Counted from the stretch's first letter, positions 8,832 through 21,233 are shown. The stretch: DNA of 64,000 bases from Brachyhypopomus gauderio (GCF_052324685.1 NC_135228.1:15124420-15188419); one strand, 5' to 3'. A program made the numbers and translations. The notes: generated from the sequence alone by a model not told the origin.

Positions 8832-11800
8832 ATGGAGTTTGTCACTTGGATGATTTTTTTCATTTTTATGACTGTGACTGTAACTGGTAAGTCCTGTTGA
8901 ATTTTTTCCTCACTGAACACTAAAAAAAATGTTTACTCAGTTTTGAGAAACTGGTATTTTCTAATTTAAAAATATTGAATGACGTTTGTATTAGAAATTC
9001 CATAATGTATATATATTTTATATTTTATTAATTTTTTCTATAAAATCTACATTTTGTTCAGTGTATTATTATTTCTTTGATCCATGATCTATCTCTTAGG
9101 TATGTTATCCTGTCTTCCAAATAGAGTTTTGGGATGCCCTTGTTGTTTTAATGTCCTGTCCCATTCTCATCACAACAGAGACAGATTTTGGAAATGGGTT
9201 GCAAAACACAAGCAAACACAAGTATATAACCAAAGAGTTTACTGAAATGTATGAAAATGAAACTGAACATTAAAATGCACTTAAAGGAACAAGAAAGTAA
9301 GCGTTTGATGGAGGCTACAGGTTTGGGGGGTGCATGCTCAGTCACATGAAGGATGCTATGTCTCCTGGACATGATCACACTGCATCTCTGGAGCATGGTG
9401 GCTGCCTTCTTCCTCCACTGGGCCTGGTCTCACCGACTGACCATAGAGCCATGGAGAAGTGGCCATGTTTCCTTGATGGGGCCCTCAAGGTTGACCGAGT
9501 ATGGAGGTGCAGACATGGACAGAGAAGTTTGGTGTTGAACTAGTCTCCAGCGAGCTTTGGGAAAGACCACATCTGAACACCATTTTCTACATTCTTTCAT
9601 TTTTGGGGGAGATTTGTAATTTCTGAACCAGAGCTATCCACCTTTGATTTTAGACCAGGGTTATGAAACGAAACTGCCCATGAAGCGAAACTTAGCAAAT
9701 AATCATTCCATTTATCTGCTTCTTTGCAGATGTTTCATCTACACATCTGAACAGTAACCTCATGTGCTCTGACAGTAACCTGACCATCAGTGGAGGCACC
9801 TTCACCCTCTCCAAGATGTATAATGATGGCAGTGTACTGAGGTACCACTGCCCAGAGGGTTATTATCCACATCCTGTGCTATTTCGTCAATGTTTCAGGG
9901 GCCAGTGGGATCCTGCACCCACCAGAAAACAGCCAGAGTGCAAACGTAAGCAGCACACCAATGTAACACATCTCCTCTGTAATTAATGACAGATTATACT
10001 TCATTATAGACCAAGGTGTCACTGTCTTTCTCATTCTACAGGGGTCACATGCCCTAATCCATCTGTTATGACGAATGGAGAAGTGGACCCCTACAAGAAG
10101 ATTTACTACGTGAATGACACAACAACTTATAGGTGTAACTCTGATTACACATTCCGAGGTTCCTCCACACGAGTGTGCCAGGCTAATGGGAAATGGAGTG
10201 GTGGCACACCGATTTGTAGTCGTAACTGTAAGTACAGAGATGTTCCACTGGTCTTGCTGGTATTTGTATTAAGTTATCATCTGTATAATCATTAAAACTA
10301 TGAAGATGTTTCATGTTTAAATGTACCCAACCCACAGCTGACCACTGCCCTGATCCTGGTATCCCCCCTGGTGCCAGCAGAACAGGCCACATCTTCAACA
10401 TTGATGACACAGTTACCTACCGCTGCAATAACAACTTGAAGTTGCTGGGTTCTAAAGTTCGTGTGTGTCAGGATGATGGACAGTGGTCTGGGCAAGAACC
10501 GGAGTGCTATGGTGAAGACCCTGGCTTAAACATAACACACTGCTGCACATCAAACTGAATAGCTCTCAAATGTATCATGTGTTATCTGGGAATAAAATTA
10601 ATTATCGCTTTTACAATCTATAACAGCCTTTTAGTCACATATGTACTAATTAATTCTGTTCCTGTACCATATATATCCTACGAAGTAAAATGTATATATC
10701 CTAGTAAAATGGTCCTGATGTCACCTATGCTGTGTTTTTAGCTGTTTTCACATATGATACTCCAGAGGAAGTAGCAGAGGCTTTCAGCGGTTCTCTACAG
10801 ACTACGTTAATGATGCATGAGGAAACAGGTAGAGGAGCACTGCACAGCTCACATTTTCTGATGACTTTGATATCTTAAGCTCAGAAAACTGGCATGTCAT
10901 TTACTTTTTTATTGACAATGAATTATTTCATCTTCCTATTTCAGATAAATCGTACACTAAACATTTCTTTGAATTTAATAATGCTTAAGTAAAGTCCCCA
11001 AGGAACTTAAATCTGTGTTCTTTTTCAAATTTGGTTAATATTGCTCTTCTGGGTACACCATGTGCAAACAACACCATGTCCAAAGTCCAGTAAATTACCA
11101 ATTTGTTTAGCCAAACTTTCTATCATTTCTTCTGTATATGGTTGGTCACAATGTTGTGTAATGTTTGGCTAAACGTTTCTCAACAAAGACTATGCTGCAC
11201 TACAATTAATCTATCTTAAAAAAAGTAACTGAACTAGATTTTATTTATATTAATTATTTGTTAATGCATGTATTGTTAATGCATGTTGCATGAGTCCAAT
11301 TATGCAATAAACTGTGATATCGCTCCATTACAATTCAGCTTTGCTTGAGTCAGCCAAACATTTTCAGCAGTATTTTATCATATTTCTATTTTTTTTATTG
11401 GAATTTGGTGAGAGTATAAAATACCATTCCCGTGTTATACTCATATTTTTAGTGTTTTAAAATATACACCTTGTTCTTAATGCATTATTATTATTAATGC
11501 CACATTAACACCTGTTCTTACATGTTTCAGATCTAGAAGGGAAGAGAATCAAACTAGAACAGGGAGGAAGATTGGACATCTACATTGCCCTGGATGCATC
11601 TGACAGCATAGATGAAAGCGACTTTAATGAAGCAAGAAATATCACTAAGCAACTGATAGAAAAAGTAAATTAGTACGAATGTGGGAATTGTTGTTTTTCA
11701 GTGTGCCACTCCTAATCCCAGCCTTTATGATTGATTTTAATCTTGTTTAATCTCTTTCCTGCACTAATAGACTGGAGTCTATTAATATCCTATTCAGATT

Positions 11801-14800
11801 TATTCCACATGTATGTTATTCGGTTACATGGTAAATAGTTAGTAAATGGTAAATGTCTGTAGTCCATATGTACTGTGAAGACCAGTTTTCTCTTATTTAC
11901 TGTGTACTGTTCCACATCAGAATGGGCTCATCTAAGGATAATCTTTCCTTTTTTTAACCCTGTTCAATCAACAGATTCGCTATTATCAGGTTTCCCCAAA
12001 TTATGAAATAATTATTTTTGCAACAGACGTCACAAGAATAGTTAGTATTGCAGATTACAAGAATCGTGATGATAAAAATCTGGATGCAATTCTTCAGGAT
12101 CTGGACGATTTCAAATTTGATGGTGAGCCTTTAGGCATTTTGAGATACATTTCGTCATCTCTTTTTTGTAGTATAAGGTCATAAAAATTCTTATGTGCTT
12201 TGAAATATACAAATTGGACATAGTGTCTCATTCTATTCTTTTCATCACAATGTATTTATTTTTTTACTTATTTACATTTGGCAGCAAGAGGAAACAATGC
12301 AGGAACCAACATCGCAAAAGCCTATGGAGCAATTCTGGACAGCATCAACTTTGAAAAGGCCAGAGCTCCAGAGGCCTTTAATGATATACATCACGTTATA
12401 ATCATGTTCACTGATGGTAATTACCTTATTATTCAACAATATTGTCATAATATAGCGCTACCGTCAGTGTAAATGTCCCTATTTCACTGTCTGTAGGTAT
12501 TTCCAATATGGGAGGGGACCCCAAACTCAAGGTTAATGAAATCAAAGAAGCTGTGTACAATGGAGAAGAGGAAAAACGTGATGAAAATCTTGGTCAGGAA
12601 ACCATGTGTTCTGTATCATTCTGTATCAGTAATGAGGACATGTGATAAGCAGAAGAGATGGCAGTCCTAATTCTGTTAATACATTTTTCCATCCATTAGA
12701 TGAATTCTGTGCATTATTCTGTTGCTTATTATTCTTCATACACGATCCAAAATGCTATTTTAATGTGAACGTGTGTTAAATTAGAATGCCTGATCTTAAA
12801 AAACATAAATACATTTAAAACCTTTTAAAAAGTGTTTGATAGTCCACTGACTCTAACATTGTCACATTACAGATCTGTATGTGTTTGGTGTGGGCGATGA
12901 TGTGCTGAAAGAAGACATTGATGGCTGGGTAACAAAAAGACGAGATGAGGATCATTTCTTTTTATTCCGGCACAAGAAAAACGTGCAAGAAACCTTTGAT
13001 CAAATGATTGGTAATTCTGAACTTCTCTGTTTGTTTTGGAGCTCATGCTATCCTCCTGGAGTGATTCCCAGAGACACGGTGTATTAGGAAGCTTCACTCC
13101 GATCATCTTGACAGTCCTTTTGTGACGGGCAGGGTGAGCGAAAATAAATGGAAGTGATCACGCCAAGTCTCAGGGAAATAGGATGGTTTAATATGTAAAG
13201 TGCGCAAACCAAAACCCGTGAACTGATCCGAATTAAGGATATAATAACCAGCAGTCAACTGGTACAAAGACAAGACATATATAGACGAACAAACGACCCT
13301 CAGGTGAGACGGATCGCGGGCACCGCCCACCTGAGGGACGAACACAACGCCACACCCACAGGACAAGCTGCTGCTGTAGACGGGGGCGACCAGTAGGGGG
13401 CCGCCGTACCGTGACAGATCCCCCCCTCCAAGCCGCACTCCCCTCCACCGGCTGTGCGGCCTACAGCAGCAGCACACAAAACAAAGGGGCAGGCAGGCAG
13501 GGACAAGGGACACACCCCCTGTAGTCCCGGAGCTGAAACACAAAACACAAACACAGGTTAGCTCGCCTACCTGGGCGGGTCCCTGGACCGACTGGGCCGT
13601 CAACAAGACAAAACCACGCCCCGGTCGGTCACAGGGCCCTCACGCCCTAACCGGCCTTAAGCCGCATAGCCCCACAGGTGCGAGGACGGCGGGCCACGGC
13701 TCCGTGTCCGTCCGGGGTGTATGTGTGCAGGTTACCTCCCTGGGGCGTGCCGTTACGTTGTCTGCGTGTCGTTATGTCCATGTTTGTACTTCCGTGGGCG
13801 TGGGTTGTTTGTGAGCGTGTTCGTTTGTTACACCTGTGCCTTGTCTCGAGGTCACGTGGGTCTGTGTTATTCACCTATTTAATGTGCGTTAGCGCGGTGT
13901 CTTGTGCTCGTCTTTGTCTAAAGTTCATGCCCGTGCAAGCATACGCGTCTGCGTGCTTGCACCGTTTGTGCTGGGCTTTTTCGTGTGTACGTTAATAAAC
14001 GTTGTGTGTTGCACCTTGAGACGCTCGTCGTGCCTCCTTTCTGCGAGCGTCACACCTTTGTCCTGTTACTGGATGACTATACTCTGTGTTAGTTGCACTG
14101 AATTTTACTGTGCATTACAAGGTGTTTGCATGTATCACATTATGTATTGTGTTTTATATAGATGAGAGCACTAGTGTGAGTCTGTGTGGACTCTACAGAG
14201 ACTATGATGATGGAACTCCATCAACCATGCGTCGTAGATACCCCTGGCTGATTAAGATTGATGTGACTGTGAGTATATTTAATTATTAAATATAAATATC
14301 AAGTATTTAAAAAAACTAATAATTTTTGTAGTCAGTTATGTTGTGTCTAAAATGAAAATTCCAGGTAAGTAACTACAGTGTACTTATATGTAAGATATAT
14401 GGAGATATTAAAATTGCACAGAAGTACATAATGTTTCCAGAGAAATTATTCCTGTTCTTGTTCTCCACAGCATGATGATGGCACAGTTGCAAACTGCATA
14501 GGATCACTGGTCACTCCTACATTTATTCTAACGGCTGCCCACTGCTTTAGGATTGATGATATATCTGAAAATATTAAAGTTGAGGCACCCAATGCTAAAG
14601 GTACCATATGCAGTTGAAAGTAAAAAGTCATTTTAAGCTGAAATTTGAACAAAATTAAAATATACAAGCATTATAATATGTAGTAAATATAGTAAATCTT
14701 TAAATCCCCTTTTTACTTGTGATCAGGCACCACATTACCAAAAGTGACGCAATACATCCCTCACCCCAAATTCCAAGTCAGAGGTAAAGCGAAGGAGGGA

Positions 14801-17800
14801 ATATCAGAGTTCTACGAGTATGATGTGGCTCTTATTGAACTAGAGGCTAGTGTCATAGTTGGCACTCATCTCAGGTGAGCTGTCTGAGTTAATGCAACAT
14901 CTACATTTGAGTTTAAACAATACATCACAACAGCATTTCTATGATCACCGTAGCCCCAGCAAATGGGCAATGAAAATGATATATGAGAATATACCGAGAC
15001 CAAGTTATATCCTAACTCATTATTCTCGGCTACCTGTGTATTAGAACCATATGCATCCCCTGTACCAAAGAGACGAGTGGGGCTCTAAGGTTGTCTTCCA
15101 GTGATGTGACATGCAAACACCACAGTGAGTTAAAGACAAATTATTAAAAACCATATTTAGTGTTTATTAGATTAGATTAGATTCAACTTTATTGTCACTG
15201 TGCAAGTACAAGTATGCACCAATGAAATGTAAATATTAAAGATTAATTTATTACTTATTAATCTTAATTAATGAATCTTAATCTAATAACTTAATTAGTC
15301 AATTTAAAATGAGTAATATCTCTGTAGGTGTCATTTGAAAGTGATGGACAACTAGCAGTTAAACTGTTACAACTATGAATAACTGTTTTCTCTTTTTTCT
15401 CTACAGAGGATGAACTGATGAAAAATGACCTTGTGAAGGCTAATTTCATGACAGCTAAGAAAGAGAATGGTGATTTTCTTCCAAAAAAAAAAGTTCAAAT
15501 CAAACAAGGACATAAGGTAAAGACATATCTCACAGTCTACTGTTTAAAAGGTCTGGCTGGTGGCTGCCCTACAGAAAAATAGTGTAATAATACCAGAAGA
15601 CTCAATGACTGGGGGCCCCGAGCTCCACGTCTTCACATGTAGAATATTAACTGAAGGCTTGATTAAATAGGTGAGTCGTAAGTCTAGATTTAAAGATTGG
15701 AACTGTGTCAGAATCTCGGATTGGAGCTGGAAGGCTATTCAATAACTGAGGGGCTTTAAAGGAGAAAGCTCTGCCTCCGGCTGTAGTCTTGCTCATTTTT
15801 GGAGCTAAGAGAAATCCTGCATTTCGCGAGTGCAGAAGGGTTGGAAGCGAGGTGGGTTATAGTATGCAATGAGATATTGTGTGTAACGTGCGAGAGTTAA
15901 GAGGTGGACACAAATACAGAGGGAGCTGACATGACTAATACAAGCAGCAGGGGCACAGGAACTATGAGATATACTAGTTAAAATAAAGCTACAGCAAAAC
16001 AAGAAACCAATAACCAGACAGGATAACTCAGATAACAAAAGTCAAAGAATACAACAAATGCAAGAACTACAAACGAGGACAGAAAACAGGCATAGGAACA
16101 CAGGAACAACTTACAGACCAGAATACAATAAACCAGAGATTACTAACACAATGACTTACAAAGAGGGACTGAAACACAGGGAGTACAAGTACCAAACAAA
16201 TCAAGACAAACTAGAAACACCTGAGCTGAAAACAAGGAAGGAGGGACAGACAAGACAAGGTGAACAACAGAAGACATGGACTGGACTAACTGGGGAACGG
16301 ATCTAAACAAGGTTACACAGAAGACACGGACTGGACTAACTGGGGAACGGATCTAAACAAGGTTACACAGAAGACATGGACAGGACTGACAGCAGGAAGG
16401 AACACTGACAGGGGTGCGACAGACAGAGGGAAAGCATAGAAACAGGGCGGGATAAACAGACGAGGAGAACACAGGCACATGGAACCGTAGCCCTATGTGA
16501 CATTGTGGACGCAAGACGTTTGATGGATTTTAACACAACAGAAGAATTTTTTTATCAATTCTATATTTAACTGGAAGCCAGTAATGCAGAGAGTATAGGA
16601 CTGGCATGATGAGATTCTCTAGCCCTAGTTAGGACTCTAGCTGCAGCATTCTGTACAAGTTGAATTTTCTTTAGGGACTGTTTAGAACAGGGATGTCAAA
16701 GTCAAATACACCGAGGGCCAAAAAACCAAATTTGCTACAAGCCGAGGGCCGGACTGGTTCAATGTTTATTAAAACATATTGAAATGATTGCACATATTGA
16801 ACCAAGACCCAACACAGTGTATATTATTTAATGCTTAAATGAATAAAGCAATATTTTCTTATGGATCTGTCAGTAATTTCAAGTGAAAACATTTTTCAAC
16901 AAGCAAACAGATAAAAACAAACTTCCTTCAAAGAAAACATGTCCTGTACATTAAATTAATAAAGTAATAAAGGTTTGAAAAGTGCTGGAATTTAGGCTAA
17001 AGTATTTGAAAATGCTTGAAATTGTAACGACTTCGTTTCACAACAAATGTATTACGTTAACAAATACAAGCCTCTTGTAATTCCAGGACAAAACATGAGA
17101 GAACGTGAAGACGTTAAGATTGGGCGTTTTGAAAATAAACAACCATTAAATAATGTGAATAAAAAAGCGAATTATTTCGAATCATTTCGACTATATGTAT
17201 AAATATCTAACTTAATTAAGTTTAACTTGTGCGCGCAGTTACAAAATTCGAGAGGCGCACGACCTTGCGAATCGACAGCGTGCGACGCCCTCGCGCACGG
17301 GCAGAGCCACTGCGATTGCGTCATTTTCGCCGCGCGGACCCTCGCCGCTTGTGTGCGCGGCAGTGACTTTGCGGGCTACCGTTGCATTGTGGGGAATGTA
17401 GTGTTTGTGCGTGCAAAACACCATCGGGCGGCTGTGGCCTGCGGGCCGGTTCTAATAGTAATTAAATATCATCCAGGGGGCCATAGATAATCAATTCGCG
17501 GGCCGGATTTGGCCCGCGGGCCTTGACTTTGACATATGTGGTTTAGAACATCCAATTAGAAGACCACAGTAGTCCAATCTTGATGAGACAAAAGCATGGA
17601 CCAGCTTCTCTGCATCAGCTAATGAAAGAAATGTCTCAGCTTGGTGATATTACATAAATGGAAAAAGGCAGCCTTAGTGACATTGCATGTATGTGTGTCA
17701 AATGAAAAATCCGAATCAATAGTGACACCTAAGCTTTTGCGGTAGATTTACGTGTTACTGAAAAAGCCATCTAGGGAAAGAGGAATATCAGACCAATTAC

Positions 17801-19183
17801 TTCTAGCAGCTTTGGGTCCAAGAAGTAACACCTCTGTCTTATCGAAATTTAGAAGACCCTCAGGTGAGACGGGGCCCCGCCCACCTGAGGGACGAACACA
17901 ACACAACAACAACAACAACACAACTGCTGCTGCAGTTCTGATGCCTCTCAGATTTATGTGACACGTTTTAGAAGACTCATGAATCCTCTGATTTCACACC
18001 CTACTAACTTATTAGTATTAAATTTAGTGGAACCATTTTGTAGTGTAGTCCAAATTTTCAATTAAAAATTCTGATTCCCTGTATTGTTCATTATATTGTT
18101 ACCAATAGTTTATCCTCAATTATGTGAACAAAATTATATACAGTCCACAATGCATAGTGGTTCCCTACAGCAGTCTTTCTCCCAAGCCTCAATTATGAAT
18201 ATAAATTCATTTTAAAAAGCTTTTGTTAAAGGTGTCGTTGTAGAAATGTTCAGAGAAACATCAAATGGGAAGCCTGATGAATATCTGTGAATAGCTAAGC
18301 AGTGTGTCAAATGTAGCACTAATCAGTCCTTTGTATGCCACTACAGAAAACATAAAGACATTTGCTGGTCTCATATGGTTTTCCATTTTTCCTTAGAGAA
18401 CTGCATGTCTTGAAGATGCCAAAAAGGTATTAAATATGACAGATGTACAGGTAGCGAAAGCTATTACAGACAACTTCCTGTGCACTGGTGGGGCTGAACA
18501 AAATGAAGTAGATGATATAGCTTGCAAAGGTAATTTACCTTAGGTTGCTTGCAATACACATGTCTGCCTGAGCTTCCCAGAGATATGTCAGATACTGTAC
18601 TTTTGTAATATAAATGCATCACAAATGTAAGATTTGTGTTTATATGGTTACATGGTGTATCTGAAGATAGCAATTACATTGTCATTTTCCTTATGTTCTG
18701 TTTTATCCTCGCATATTTAAACATATTAATCTTATGGGTACTCACTGTAAAGTCTGACACTTCCCAACAGGTGACTCTGGTGGTGCTACATTTGTGGAGC
18801 AAAAGAAACGTGTGATCCAGGTGAGGCTTTGAGTCATCTTCTGCCTTCAACTGTTTGATTTTTTGTTGTTGTTCATATAGTTTGCCTATAATTGTCCATG
18901 AGCAGATGTCTTAAATAAGCAACAGACCATTGAGCTATAACAATAACTGAATCATCAACTTGATCTGAAGAAGGCAATGTTAGTATAATTGTCTGGTTTG
19001 TTTTGCTTTTTTTTATAGGTTGGCATCATTAGCTGGGGATTAAAGGATATTTGTACAGATGAAACACAGTCTGTGGAAACAGCCAGAGACTTCCACACAA
19101 ACCTCTTCAGTCCAGAAGTGCAGGATTTCCTTAAGCAATACCTGGGTGATGGAAAAAGAGGTGCTCCTCTAACATTTTTGTAA
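8832..19183 (+). CDS. cfb: Complement factor B/C2-like, complete copy B
   Basis: Zymogen that supplies the catalytic subunit of the complement C3 convertase; secreted to plasma. Exons: 8832-8886, 9730-9945, 10042-10227, 10338-10511, 10742-10828, 11531-11664, 11975-12122, 12285-12416, 12497-12592, 12873-13010, 14162-14268, 14471-14600, 14727-14874, 15045-15124, 15407-15516, 18397-18529, 18771-18820, 19019-19183. They total 2289 nt (762 aa; human factor B is 764) and all frames join. Order: signal peptide (MEFVTWMIFFIFMTVTVTG), three CCP modules (to about residue 210), a linker with the activation site GKR|IKL near residue 245, a VWA domain with MIDAS DASDS (261-265) and GTN, then a serine protease with TAAHC (His515), YDVALIEL (Asp567) and GDSGG (Ser694). 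The activation bond reads Arg-Ile where human has Arg-Lys. Introns carry several mobile elements but no exon is damaged. Factor B and C2 are not cleanly separable in fish, so the name could be either. Confidence 0.95.
9050..9729. other. Rest of factor B intron 1
   Basis: AT-rich intron DNA, then a stretch at about 9170-9600 with more even base composition and short open frames in both directions. No protein family or repeat was recognised in it. Confidence 0.35.
13121..14054. mobile_element. Chimeric LTR insertion with two unlike LTR ends in inverted orientation
   Basis: A single 934-bp insertion in the factor B intron between the VWA and protease exons, bounded by a perfect 5-bp duplication CCTTT (13116-13120 and 14055-14059). 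It begins TGTGACG and ends CGTCACA, perfect inverted ends. The left 296 bp (13121-13416) is the LTR family of 5702-7816 in reverse, followed to about 13760 by the matching reversed 3' core. The right part, about 13760-14054, is a different LTR-like sequence in forward orientation (TATTTAATG near 13880, AATAAA near 13995). So both outer edges are LTR 3' (U5) ends. No coding capacity. Possible origins are template switching between two packaged RNAs or a later rearrangement; the clean duplication favours insertion as one piece. Confidence 0.7.
15173..15235. repeat. Short interspersed repeat fragment
   Basis: A TTAGATTAGATTAGA run followed by TTCAACTTTATTGTCACTG and a CA-rich tail, a phrase seen many times in fish introns. 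The matching intron of copy A lacks it, so it arrived after the duplication. Exact family not recognised. Confidence 0.45.
15882..16502 (-). mobile_element. Solo LTR nested in an interspersed repeat
   Basis: A 621-bp insert starting TGTAACG and ending TGTGACA, flanked by perfect TTGTG duplications (15877-15881 and 16503-16507). On the minus strand it starts TGTCACA. It is related at both ends to the LTRs at 4963-5446 and about 3566-4193. A local direct repeat of about 59 bp (ACACGGACTGGACTAACTGG region, about 16272-16370) lies inside. No coding capacity; the open frames in it are chance. Confidence 0.75.
16688..17540. mobile_element. Non-autonomous hAT DNA transposon
   Basis: An 853-bp element with inverted ends (left CAGGGATGTCAAAGTCAA; right, read in reverse, CACATATGTCAAAGTCAA) and a perfect 8-bp target duplication GTTTAGAA (16680-16687 and 17541-17548). 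The outer parts carry GAGGGCC and GGCCCGCGGGCC motifs typical of this hAT group. A GC- and CpG-rich block lies at about 17225-17460 within otherwise AT-rich DNA. No transposase frame is present. Confidence 0.85.
17855..17935 (-). mobile_element. LTR fragment of the 5702-7816 family
   Basis: GACCCTCAGGTGAGACGG and CCACCTGAGGGACGAACACA match the reversed LTR at about 13290-13375. Only a piece of the LTR is present. Confidence 0.6.
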
Positions 19184-19303
19184 CTGTAATGATGTGAAGG
19201 TCTGCTTACAGTTTCTGGAAGCACATCATTTGTCTTTGTTAAAAATACTTTTTTGATTTTTCATTACCGCATGTTTGGAGCATTTATGGACAATGAGTAA
19301 CAC

Positions 19304-19309
19304 AATAAA
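19304..19309 (+). promoter_or_regulatory. Poly(A) signal of factor B copy B
   Basis: AATAAA 121 bp after the stop codon, matching the position in copy A. Confidence 0.7.
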
Positions 19310-21059
19310 TCATTTTGTATGTTAAGCAAATGTCCTGTATTTATTTAAAATTAGGTTTTAAAAAAAAGTGCAACATAAGATTTTATGCCTAATAATAGAG
19401 CCCATTCTTTAATTAATATCTTATTAAACGATTCTTCACTGATTAGATAGTTCAATGCAATATGAAAGGGAAGAACTTAACACCATACAGCAACTCAGAG
19501 ACAAGATGGGATTTGGACCTTTTTCAGACTCCTAACAACACATAAAGTGAGTTCTCAATCTGAGTGAGTGTGCACTTTATCTGGGTTAAATCATTATTAA
19601 TCTCAGCTTCCATAAATCCAGACAATGCTTTGAAGCATTTATATTTAGTGAGAAACAATTTTTAAAAAATTATTCATTTGGACAACTAGTCATTTATGTT
19701 TGTTATCAATGTATTTAATCCAAAGAAGAACTAACATGTCAGACCATAATGATTGAACTGAGACAGTACCAAACCTAACAATATCTGACGACATTCACAT
19801 CATCACGTTCAGGTGCTCTTAAACATTCTGAGAACCCACTGCATCGGGATCCTTGATGATCTAGTAGCTCCTGCTCCTGATCTCTCTACAGTGTGGATTT
19901 GCTACCACCAAAGTAGGTGCTGCAAAGAGCTGTGTGGGCACATTGGCACTGAGAGAAGGGGATACTACTGATATTAAGAAGGAATGCAATTTCCAGGTTG
20001 GCTTGGGGCCAACTGAGCCATTTTAAAATGTTCCCTAATCCTTTCAGTCCAGGGCCCCTATGGATAGAGAGATTTCCTGGTGCAGCTCTTCAACTTGTAG
20101 AACTTTACAAAGCGACAGATGCAGTTTGTGACCAGAGTGCTATCACAGTACAGCAGCTGCTAAGAGTTCTATCATTTCAGCATGCCCAGCGATCCATGGT
20201 GATTAGATGAGAAACATCAAGGCTTAGGTAATGGAAAACATCTGTCAACGACCAGGCATTCAGGAAACTAGAATGACACTAGGGCATGCCCACGAAGGCG
20301 GCCTTATTGAGTGGATTAACAGGTAAACCACTACCAGGCAGGTTATTTATCATGATGTGAAATTAATGTAAATTATATTCAATATCAATTGTGTAAAATT
20401 GACTTTAATATAGTATTAGTATTGCAAAGATTTGATAAACTAGCTAAGGTTGATAAACTAAAGTAAAGCCAGTGTACTATTTATAAAAACAATTAATTAA
20501 ATAATTTCAAATAAACGTAGTTAAAATATTAAAACTAGGATTGGCTAGACTCAGAGAAAGGTGAATTGAAGGGTGGGTGTATGCCTCCCTCTGGTGGACA
20601 ATAGAGGACAAGCGAAATAATCCCTCAATGAGAATACTCAGCATTTGGAAAATACAGTATGATGAAAATGTATTCATTATACATGTTAATACATGAGGAT
20701 TGACTCTTTTGAAGATCTGATAATCACATAAAGTCTGATTAATGATCAATCACATGAATGATAATCACATAAAAGTCTTACCAAAGTCATTGTTTCTCCC
20801 ACAACCATATTTGTTAACAAACAAATTATGCTATTGTAATTTTTTACATTGATTAACCAATAACTGGTCCGCAAATTTGCAAAAGACCGTATGCAGTGTT
20901 CTCTGAAACATGTGTTTAAAATGCTGTTAAGAACTTTTCCATTATCGTGGCTATGGAGATTCAACTTCTCCTCCAGATCTCTTGTGATCGTCTCGCCTCA
21001 GTTGCAGCAGTGGGCGGGGTCTTGTTACATCACGCTGGCTCACACGCTCCTCCCATGCT
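19310..21059. other. Intergenic DNA between factor B and BBS1
   Basis: The first about 180 bases match the copy A 3' flank. The stretch 19800-20340 is less AT-rich and holds short open frames, but no protein family or repeat was recognised. The rest is AT-rich with no clear features until the GC-richer BBS1 promoter near 20990. Confidence 0.4.
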
Positions 21060-21073
21060 GTTGCTATAGAAAC
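21060..21073 (+). promoter_or_regulatory. Candidate RFX X-box in the BBS1 promoter
   Basis: GTTGCTATAGAAAC is a near-palindrome fitting the RFX X-box pattern (GTNRCC-like half site, short spacer, RGNAAC half site). It lies about 160 bp before the BBS1 start codon. A GC box, GGGCGGGG, lies just upstream at 21012-21019. BBS genes and other ciliary genes are known RFX targets, so location and sequence agree. Confidence 0.65.
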
Positions 21074-21233
21074 GGAGGCAAGCCGATCTAGGGATTATGA
21101 AAGAATTGTCGCCTGCCACCCATCCAAGGTTTTCGTTCTCCATTAAATCGTAGATAGACCAAAATAAAACATAAAAACCACAAGGAGCAATTAACATTGA
21201 TATTATATCAATGCTAGCGTGTCTTCAGTCCAT

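Larger units (their letters stand above)
15551..17960. repeat. Unnamed interspersed repeat, split by nested insertions
   Basis: Three pieces, 15551-15881, 16503-16687 and 17549-17854, read as one continuous repeat once the LTR at 15882-16502 and the hAT element at 16688-17540 are taken out. Recognisable phrases are GGAGAAAGCTCTGCCTCC, AACTGGAAGCCAGT and GACAAAAGCATGGACCAG, which are dispersed widely in fish genomes. It sits in the intron after the exon at 15407-15516 and is absent from the matching intron of copy A (1864-3322). No protein was recognised in either strand. Confidence 0.55.

Noticed and set aside
8718-8886. An upstream in-frame ATG for factor B copy B
   Set aside because: It lies before the TATA box at 8761, and the ATG at 8832 gives a good signal peptide.
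16058-16306. A Thr/Glu/Arg-rich open frame
   Set aside because: It lies within a solo LTR and has no family match.
19800-20340. A possible gene or pseudogene between factor B and BBS1
   Set aside because: No frame gave a recognisable protein and no splice pattern emerged.
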